A stretch of DNA of 18,825 nt from Flammula alnicola (lineage: Eukaryota; Basidiomycota; Agaricomycetes; Agaricales; Strophariaceae). This document shows positions 10,163 to 17,839 of this stretch, piece after piece. The notes under the pieces are model-generated. The model was not told where the DNA came from. It searched no databases and saw only the letters and a list, made by a program, of their open reading frames with translations. The stretch spans positions 1 through 18,825 of the forward strand of contig JADNRV010000664.1 of NCBI GenBank assembly GCA_015499995.1. Reading direction: 5' to 3'. Both the position numbers and the translations under genes were made by a program. Position 1 is the stretch's first letter. The number at the start of each line of letters is the position of its first letter.

Positions 10163-10775
10163 TTATTTCGAAGTTGTGGGTGATCCATCATTTGTGATGT
10201 GCGATGCGGTGGGGAGATGGTGATGGGTGGCCGGTGGCCCATGATGCATATGCATGATGGAGTTCATGGAGTTCACTGAAGTCTGAAGAAGGCGCAGCCG
10301 AACACGACTGATCGGATTGTTCCGGGCTGGATGCTTCAACAGTTTTTTGCTGAATCCTAACGGCGGTGCAGTCTCAGATCTTATCCTCAAATACTTCAGA
10401 ACTAGTTGCTCCTTGAGAGCGGATCCCTGATCATGCGCATTTAGAGTATCATACAATGATGGAACATGGCGCAGATGCGCAAGAACAAGGAGACCGAAGC
10501 ACTTCTTAAAAGGTGAAGGTGACGGTCACTCTGCAGGGAGATAGACCCGGAGGTGCGTATGAAAATTCTAATTACCAACCGTTATGCGACAGTGCGTTGA
10601 GAAGTTTAGTTAGGAGTGGGCAACGTTCTGCAGAGTTCAGAACGTTGAACCCTGACACGTGAATTCTTCGCGCTCCCTTCTGCGAGCGAAGGCGAGCGCT
10701 TCCTTGTCCTTTAGCATCATGGCAGCATCCTCTAGACCCAGCAAATCGAAAGATGGACACCTCTTCAACGTGAGC
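10163..10775 (-). pseudogene. Coding-like minus-strand fragments of an unrecognised gene
   Basis: Several minus-strand stretches read like protein but cannot be joined into one frame. At 10637-10775, after an acceptor-like TTCTAG, there is a charged helical segment (LEDAAMMLKDKEALAFARRR). At about 10380-10545 there is KKCFGLLVLAHLRHVPSLYD and following residues. At about 10200-10350 there is a Ser/Pro/His-rich low-complexity segment (VEASSPEQSDQSCSAAPSSD...), closed by TGA just before a frame that continues MDHPQLRNNGYG. A single missing base near 10200 would join those last two. I read this as a decayed or mis-sequenced upstream part of the 9557-10058 gene. Function is unknown. Confidence 0.25.
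10621..10647. repeat. Perfect 10-bp inverted repeat with 7-nt loop
   Basis: CAACGTTCTG at 10621-10630 is exactly complementary to CAGAACGTTG at 10638-10647, separated by CAGAGTT. As RNA or single-stranded DNA this would form a stable hairpin; as duplex DNA it is a candidate site for a dimeric protein. Confidence 0.9.
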
Positions 10776-10934
10776 CTAGAATAAAATGGTTGGTATATCT
10801 CACCATGCCCCGCGGGCCGAACTCAATATCATGGCTTTGATTAAATTGTGGTAATGTTTGAGGTGGGTCCTGCCAAATTCAATCTCTAACGTAAATTTTC
10901 AGGAAATGCGTTCAAATGTTAATTCTATAAATTC

Positions 10935-11686
10935 TCAATCATTGCGAATAACACTGGGCATTTCAGTGAAGCCTTGAAATCATCTGAAGCTTCACTCAAC
11001 CTTTTTCGTGATGCAGGCCGTCTGATAGCTGGTATTCCTGGAATGCTTGACACAACCAACGAGCAGGCACATATTTATATATCGCTGGGTAAATCCGTAC
11101 AGGCAGAAGAAGCCCTCAGAACCGGCCTGACACTCAGCAAATGGGTTCCCAAATGGGCCACAGACGGAACTCGAGAAGAAGCACAAATCGCACACAGCCT
11201 CGTCATGGCATATAAGGGAAAACTGGTAGAGGCCGCCAAACTCATCGCAAATGTCTGCCAGATCCTCGAAAAACGGCACGCTGAAGCGCTGGAGAATGCA
11301 TTACGCGCTCAAGGCCTTAGCGCCCACTATAGGCAAGACAACGTCATAGCGAAAACTTTCTTCCAGAAAGCACACGAATTGTCGAAGGTGAAAAAAGCAT
11401 TTTATATGCGAAATGTGGGACCTCATGTATCTATCTGAAGTTGCTCACCGAGAGGGCGCTCCAGCGAAAAGAGACGACCTTGTGGATAAGGCCGTGGAAG
11501 CCGCGAAGGGTGCCGGTGCTTACCGCGAGGTCGGGATGGCTATCCATTAAAGCTTCCTGGACTGCTGATGCAATGGATTTCGAAATGGCAAGAGAGTATA
11601 CACGCCTTGGGTCCATCAGCGCGCACAGAGTTACTTGCTGCCGATTAGTCGAGGCAGCTCTTTCTTCAGGCTATCGCTATTTTTGA
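10935..11686 (+). pseudogene. Fragment of a TPR-repeat protein with frame breaks
   Basis: The first frame, open from about 10927 to a stop at 11436-11438, contains helix pairs typical of tetratricopeptide repeats: GHFSEALKSSEASLNLFRDA, then LGKSVQAEEALRTGLTLS, then YRQDNVIAKTFFQKAHELS. The similarity then passes to a second frame (about 11413-11550: MWDLMYLSEVAHREGAPAKR, then DLVDKAVEAAKGAGAYREV) and a third (about 11553-11620: MDFEMAREYTRLGS). Each step is a +1 change of frame, and no convincing intron explains them. No ATG lies in the first frame near its left end, so the start is missing as well. Repeats of this kind occur in large Agaricomycete TPR families that often sit beside ATPase/effector domains, but no such domain is visible here. 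A broken, probably non-functional remnant is the simplest reading. Confidence 0.55.
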
Positions 11687-11689
11687 AGG

Positions 11690-12757
11690 ACTTCCGGATA
11701 TTCGGTTCAAGGCGAGAAGCTTGAGAGCGTTATGTAGGAGAAATTTCCCTTTTAGAACAGGACCAGGAACGCGTAAAGACGTACTTCTCGGAGGTGCATA
11801 CTGTCGGCCTGTGATTATATGAGCATCCAACCAGGGTTCCTTTACATCGGGCTCCATTTTTTCATGCTGGACGACAGAAAGTTCGTTGGGTGACCGTTTT
11901 CCGCCGGGTTGATGTTTTTTATTTCTCCGCTTTGTCTAATTTTTTTCGGCACCGTAAACCTATGTTAAGTCTTCGTCAATCGGACCTTTTCTTGCCACCA
12001 TATAATTGCGTTTAAGCTCTCGAGAGTGCCTTTCTAGTTTCTTTCTCCCTGGCCTAATTCCACATCGAATACTATCCCGTTAAATTAGTAAGCCGACAGC
12101 CAACACATCCGCTTGACTAGTATCATCTGTTATTCAACTTAGTGCAGTTTGTGGTGACAACTCTGATCCTTGATACGTTGGACGCTGTTTGGAAAGTTGC
12201 TGCACGTACAGTGTGGCATTTTGGTCCAGCGAGCTCGGTCTGAAGACGGAAGTGTGGAGTAACTGTGATGTAAATCTGCATGGCGAATTTATGGGCTTAG
12301 ATATAGGGATAGATCCTGATTCTGCGGAATTCGGAACAATCGGTTTGTCAAGGTTTCAAATCAGTGAAACGGGGGGACAAGCCTGTGTGTAGGCCGTTGT
12401 ATTGTTGCTGCGGGTATGTTCATCGTCTCTTAACCGGCACCAGTGATCTTCTGGATTAACGGAGACCATCGACAGGAAAAGATCATGGTTGATTCTGATT
12501 CACTCACGTTAGATTCTTCGCCCGGAACGTACGTCAGAAATATCACATTCGGTAGAAACTTCTGACTTGTCCGAGGCGACTGTCGAGGAAAGCGCGTCTA
12601 GGACAATATTATAACCGCGCTCGCGACCGCCTCTGGAAGGTCTCCAGTTTCGATAAGTACTAGTACGTATGGCACGAGCTTGCGAGCGACCATGGCAGCC
12701 CCATTTAACGGTCACGTCCCTGTTCTCGACCGAACCATGATAAGACAAAAATATCCT
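11690..12757. other. Stretch without a supported gene
   Basis: Nothing convincing was found. The plus-strand frame 12189-12392 and the minus-strand frame 12509-12748 both open with TTG rather than ATG and match no family I know. Low-complexity T-rich sequence occurs around 11915-11945. Confidence 0.4.
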
Positions 12758-13263
12758 TCATGGAAGCATAAGGTTGACTTTGTGCCGGCAGAGAAGAGAC
12801 TTTCTAAAAGCATTCCGGTGGGGTGAGGTCAACTGATCGCCATGTTGACTTATTTCCAGAATAATGAACGCACTATGGACCTGAGCAGGTGGCAGGTGCA
12901 AGTCATGACCAGAGGGGGGTTTCCATAATGACGATTGTTCTTGCTTCTTTTCCGTAGGTGTGTCGTACTTATCAGTTGTGTACGAACGAGGAAGCATTGG
13001 CGTACATGTCGGAGGCAATTAGTGATACTTGGGCCCACAAGGATGGCTGTATATGGGTCCCCTGCCGTCCCTGAGTGACGAGATGTCTGATAAAGGGCGC
13101 AGCTGGTGCGACATGAGAGGGATAGCGCATTGCGAAACGGCATAGGCCTTGTTCCTCTCTTGACCAAGGCTTCGGCAGACTGTCTAAGATAAAGATGCCG
13201 CGAGATCGAGAAATCTGGAAAGATGTCATCGAGCAGTGTTGATCCATGATTGACGGGGGCCAT
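12758..13263 (-). pseudogene. Frame-broken remnant of an unrecognised gene
   Basis: A true ATG with G at +4 at 13263 opens a plausible N-terminus (MAPVNHGSTLLDDIFPDFSI). After about 40 codons the coding-like character moves to a second frame (FAMRYPSHVAPAAPFIRHLV, about 13085-13145, continuing to SLIASDMYANASSFV) and then to a third (RSYTTDKYDTPTEKKQEQSS, about 12925-12985, running to a stop at 12758). No splice sites reconcile them. Because each segment looks more protein-like in its own frame than in the others, I read this as one gene with at least two indels. I do not recognise the family and propose no function. Confidence 0.3.
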
Positions 13264-13783
13264 ACAGCGATGTCAGGATTTTAATTTCGACGCGAGATAT
13301 TAGTTGCAGTAAAATCGCGCTTCGTCGAAGCTTTGGACGCGGCGACTCTTCCACTGTAGTTCATATTTGTAGAGATCTAGAACGAAAGACAGGGGTTAGC
13401 ACTGAAAATAAAGTATGAGCGGCGTACGCAGGGTCCAGCGGAGTTGGCTAATGTTAGCGTCTGTTTTGATAATTCGTCCGACTACATATCCGCAAACGAG
13501 ATTTATGGCAAAGAGAAAGGCGCTTGAATAGATAGGTTTCTCCGATACATATAAGAAAGGATATATTGCGTGTATTGGGCGTGGGTTGTATATAGTTGTC
13601 TGGACAACCTCTGCGGCAGAGAGCGATGTTTAGAGCGTATATTTGGCTCACGTGGCGTTAATTCCTCCCACCATCCATGGAAGCTTCGAAATCGATTTCT
13701 TCTTCCTGTCGTGTAATATTCTATATCTTTTCAACGCTCTTTTTTCTTTCTTTTCTTCCTTGTCCTCTTTCTTTCTGCATGTC
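13264..13783. promoter_or_regulatory. Upstream region and CT-rich leader of the G-alpha gene
   Basis: The last 50 bases before the start codon (about 13730-13778) are almost all C and T, a usual fungal core-promoter or leader feature. Two upstream ATGs (13677 and 13779) share one frame that overlaps the G-alpha start. An odd palindrome GCTTCGTCGAAGC is at 13319-13331. No gene is supported in this stretch. Confidence 0.45.
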
Positions 13784-16299
13784 ATGCCAAAGAACAAGCT
13801 CGAGTACCCCACCCCCCGCAGAAGGACTATCTCTGACCCCCTTGCCGCCGCTCTCCTTCCGCCTCCGGATGAATCCCCCACAGACCGCGACATCCGTCTC
13901 AAGGCCGAGATCGACGCCAAGAAAGTCAGCGACTCCATAGACGACATGATTCGCCAGGAGAGAAATGAGAGGAAGAAGTCAAAGGCAGAGGTCAGCGTCC
14001 TGTTGCTGGGTCAGTCGGAGTCGGGTAAAAGCACCACTCTCAAGCGTGAGTCTCTGCAATATCTCTTTATGTGTGGTGTCTTTGTACTTGCTACGCCAAT
14101 GTGACGTGTCGCAAATCGTTGATGGTCGATCGTGTTCCCTGTGGTTCCATCCACCACATTTGCGCCTCTCACTTGTCGGCAACGGCGCTTTCAGACGCGC
14201 GTAATGGTTTATGCGCCTAGTCACACCCTGACACCCGAAAAATCCTCTCGATATGCTTCCGCTCGCATTTCCCCGTTCTGTCAATTTGTGTTCCTGTAAC
14301 TGACTCTTTTCGATAGAATTCCAGCTTTTGCATTCTCCCTCTGCGTTTCACGCGGAAAGAATAGCGTGGAGAGCAGTTATTTATTTAAACCTTGTTCGCT
14401 CTGTCAGACGGTGAGTATTTTTAGTTATTATCGAAATGTTCGTTTCCCCTCAGCACAGAGGTATCGTTCCCTTCCTTTTGCAGAATACTGGACGCTCTTG
14501 CACCCGAATCTGATGCACTGGACGACCACGACGACAGTGACTCGCCCGAAACAGCGTCAGTTATCATCTCGGCCACTGGCCGACCGCCTTCCGCCATTTT
14601 GGGCACTCGGGTTGCTAATTATGACACCTATCGACGGAAACTTGAACCCCTCGCCGAATTGGAAGAGCGTCTCATCCATCTGCTCTCATCCCCTGACGAG
14701 GACGAAGCTACCCATCTCGGACCTTCACGGCCTGCTTGGGAACTTTATGCAAATCTTTACAAGTCTAACGAAAACATGCCCCCGCCCTCCAGCGTCCCAA
14801 ATTCACCCAACGGACGTCCAACACCTACGATCATGATTCCCCAGAAAAAGCAAACACCCTCAGCTATATCCAGTAAATCCTCGATGGGTGATATCCCAAA
14901 CGGTGCTTCCTCAAAAGGGAAGGAGATCGTCGTTCACACGTCGAGGAATTGGAAAAAAACATTTGCGCTTGGAAGTAAATCTAAAAGCCCAAAGAGTCCT
15001 CATTCCGGAGAAATTGAGGGGTGGTGGGAAGATCCAGACGATCCGGTCCACACTCTCAATGCGTGTGCGCCTACTATGCAAGAGCTGTGGCGCGACCCTC
15101 AAGTTAGGAAGCGCCTTCAAGAAAAGCGCTTACGGCTGGAAGAGAGCAGTGGATTGTATGTTTGATTTCTCCAGCGTTTCCTGTTGGGCAGTTCTCACTG
15201 GCATGGCGTATTCAGCTATCTCGATGAGATTCCCCGAATTACAGCCAAAAAGTATATTCCCACCGATGGTGCGTTCGTTTATTTATTCAAAATCGAGCGC
15301 GCCTTCTTATCCACATTGGTACAGCGGATGTCCTAAAGGCTAGGTTAAAAACCATGGGTGTTGTCGAACACACGTTTTCTATACCGTCCGGCAGCAATAA
15401 GGGTGTGGAATGGCGGATTTATGATGTTGGTGGGGCCCGAAACCAACGGCAGGCATGGGCACCGTATTTCGAGGATGGTGAGATTCATGCTCGGCGATTG
15501 CCACTCCAATTGCTTATGCCTTCTCTTCTATCAGTGAATGCCATTATATTCCTTGCGCCCATTTCGGTCTTTGACCAGGTAACGCCATATCAGACCCCTC
15601 GCTGTGGAATCCCCACTGATCGTGTCATTCTTTGCGCAGGTTTTGGCAGAGGTGGGAACGCCTTCCATCGGCAAATGAATTGTGATCAATACTCAGATAT
15701 TCTTCGTCAGGATCCTCGCGTGAATCGCCTCGAAGATTCACTGATACTATGGAGAACAGTCGTGTCAAATAAACTGCTCGCCAATGTCAACATTGTACTT
15801 TTCCTCAACAAGTGTGACTTGTTACAAGTGGGGTTTCTATTTTTTATACTTGTAACTTCTTCGATCTTAACGCCAATTTCAAGGCCAAGCTAGAAGCTGG
15901 GGTGAGGCTTAATCAGCACATGATCTCGTATGGTGATAGACCAAACGATTACGACTCTGTTTCGAAATGTATGTGCTTTTGAGCCTATGCGACACAGAAA
16001 TATTCATTATTGTTTCTCATAGATTTCCGCAATAAGTTTGGTGTCATACACCAATCATACACGCCAAACAAGGAACGAGAACTCTATAGTATGGAACTTT
16101 CTATTGTGTCGACCGAGGGAGAACTAACGTTTCCGCAGTTCACTTCACTGCTGTGACAGATACACGGAGAACGGTGACCATTATTGCTGCAGGTCAGTCT
16201 ATCGCCATTAGGGATCTGACCATACGGCGGTGCTAATATTATCCTGCAGTTCGAGATATTATTATCAAGGGAAACCTGCGAAACATGAGACTTGTTTGA
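13784..16299 (+). CDS. Atypical heterotrimeric G-protein alpha subunit with extended helical domain
   Basis: Twelve exons: 13784-14045, 14317-14410, 14484-15155, 15216-15268, 15325-15477, 15535-15578, 15640-15651, 15711-15827, 15884-15968, 16023-16088, 16139-16192 and 16250-16299. They total 1662 nt (553 residues), all in frame with consensus splice sites. G-alpha subunits bind GTP and relay signals from seven-helix receptors. The G boxes are visible: G1 GQSESGKST (canonical GxGESGKS), G2/switch I ARLKTMG, G3/switch II DVGGARNQR (canonical DVGGQR), G4 FLNKCDLL and G5 TAVTDT. The C-terminus, IIIKGNLRNMRLV, has no cysteine at -4, so no pertussis-toxin site. The N-terminus (MPKNKLEYPTPRRR) lacks the MGxxxS myristoylation motif. 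The excess over the usual roughly 350 residues is a Ser/Pro/Lys-rich insertion in the helical domain, encoded by exon 3. The ATG at 13784 is the only one in frame upstream of the P-loop. The G-alpha identity is secure; receptor and effector are unknown. Confidence 0.95.
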
Positions 16300-17073
16300 C
16301 GAAGAAGTCCTTCGCAGTTGCCATATCTCGGCAAAGAAGTTAACGAGTTCGGCTCTACTACAGCCGTTTGCTATCTTATCGACCTTGTTCTTTTGGCTGC
16401 CTGGCTTGCACCCTTCGCTTTTTGACACATCAATATTTCTGTTGCTATGTTCGTCATTCTTTCCGCATCCATGTTTTTCGTGACTCTATGCTATCACTTT
16501 TAATTCCTTTCTGTTACAGCGATACTTTCGTCTAGTTCTCCGCATTCGAACAAGGTATCCTTTTGACCTCACGCGCTATTACTTACAAATTCATATTCCG
16601 CGGCACCATACCGTTACATTACCATTATATCAAGACATTCTCTAATTGTGTTTGGATGTCGTTTAATTTGACGCCAACACGCTACATAATACCTAGCTAC
16701 CGCAACGCCTGTCGTAATTACCCAGTTTATATGAATTCATCTGAGCAAGCTACTCTGAGAACCTGCGCCTAATGATGGATCCAGTTGGATGATCATCATC
16801 ATGTTCGCCCCTGCAATATTCTCAAGGGCGTCGGCGGTACGCGTTTCTCCGCGGTGCGACGACCTGTACGTTGAAGTCCGCAGCGCGAACTCCGAGTCCT
16901 ACCCTGATGTCGTCGAGACACGCTCATCGATTTGCGCGGAATTGCGTACTTTTACACCCCTCTTCTGGCATCGATTACCCCGTCAAATTCGATAATCAGA
17001 TCAAAAGTGCTGCTATCTCCGTCTCTTGTTATCCACCAAGGCTCACCACCGCACATTTGCAACAACAACTCCG
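16300..17073. other. Spacer between G-alpha and RidA genes
   Basis: This tandem spacer must carry the G-alpha 3' end and the promoter of the next gene. A run of T-rich sequence follows the stop (16370-16510). Open frames of 63-93 codons inside it start with non-ATG codons or show no family likeness. A 10-bp palindrome GATGATCATC lies at 16788-16797. An upstream exon of the RidA gene could be hidden at the right end. Confidence 0.4.
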
Positions 17074-17607
17074 ATGGCATCTACCAACTTCCACCACCGT
17101 CTTTGACTGCGGTCTCTACCTCCCGTTAGTACTTCTCTGTCGTAAATCGTGATTCTATCGATGATGGACCTCGATAACTCCTTTTCAACTTGCAGAGGCT
17201 CCCGCAGCCATCGGCCCATATTCACAGGCTATCAAGGTCGGCGATCTGTTGTTCTGTTCGGGATGCATCCCCTCGACTCTTCAACGATGGAGATCGTTCA
17301 GGGTGGCGTCGTAGAGCAGACCGAGCAGGCTTTGAAGAACCTCAAGGCAGTTGTTGAGGCAGGAGGTTCCGAGTTGGGCAAGGTCGCGAAAACCACGGCG
17401 CGTATTAGATTACATTCGTAGACTTAGGAATGCAAGCTAACTTGGGGGGCAATTTTAGGTTTTCTTGAAGTCGATGAATGATTTCGTCGCAGTAATGGAG
17501 CTTACGCCAAGTTCTTCGGTAGCCACGCACCCGCACGCTCAGCTGTCGAAGTTGCCCGTTTACCGAAAGATGTTCTCGTGGAGATCGATGCATTGCTAGG
17601 TGAATAA
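17074..17607 (+). CDS. RidA/YjgF/Hmf1 family enamine-imine deaminase, reading frame broken as given
   Basis: RidA proteins hydrolyse reactive 2-aminoacrylate and related imines from amino-acid metabolism, in cytosol or mitochondria, usually as trimers of about 130 residues. Visible here are the N-terminal signature [20 protein letters not shown], then [20 protein letters not shown], and the C-terminal [13 protein letters not shown] (containing the conserved substrate-contact Arg) ending EIDALLGE. The model has three exons: about 17074-17124, 17196-17397 and 17459-17607. Intron 1 is 71 nt (donor GTTAGT); intron 2 is 61 nt with a GC donor (GCGCGT). The frame is interrupted twice by single-base losses: near 17268-17273 (in the C run after GGATGCAT) and near 17491-17496 (AGTAATGG). 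The proposed ATG at 17074 is also out of frame with the conserved TAVSTS, so a third loss or an unseen upstream exon is needed. Everything between lesions is well conserved, which favours a live gene with sequence errors over an old pseudogene. Confidence 0.8.
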
Positions 17608-17672
17608 ACAAATGAAACGTTGCTCAGAATCGATGTACTGACGTTTTCTATAGCCTGAAGTAGAGAATAGCT

Positions 17673-17744
17673 AAATCGTGAATGCGTCCAAAATATAAAT
17701 GTAGTTCCAAGAACCGTTGAGCAATAGAAAACCCTTCACGATTT
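17673..17744. terminator. Inverted repeat in the convergent 3' spacer
   Basis: AAATCGTGAA (17673-17682) is exactly complementary to TTCACGATTT (17735-17744), and the intervening segment holds a small nested hairpin, GTTCCAAGAAC. It lies between the stop codons of two convergent genes (17607 and 17840), so a transcript from either strand could fold. A role in 3'-end formation is inferred from position alone. Confidence 0.4.
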
Positions 17745-17839
17745 TTGGCAATTGGTCTTTGGCGGTGGACAGATCTAGTCAACAGATAGCAGGAAAGAAA
17801 GATGCGAATTACAGACGTCCAGAAGTATACAACGATTAA

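Noticed and set aside
10244..10255. Palindrome ATGCATATGCAT and nearby CAT/ATG-rich sequence
   Set aside because: It is short and low in complexity, within His-rich coding-like sequence; codon content explains it.
13643..13783. Extension of the G-alpha frame upstream to 13643
   Set aside because: That start is TTG and the stretch is the CT-rich leader. The first in-frame ATG is 13784.
15156..15191. A 36-nt intron in G-alpha ending at GGGCAG
   Set aside because: It is too short compared with other introns here, and it would insert extra residues. The 60-nt version ending at 15215 gives the family-like SSGFYLDEIPRI junction.
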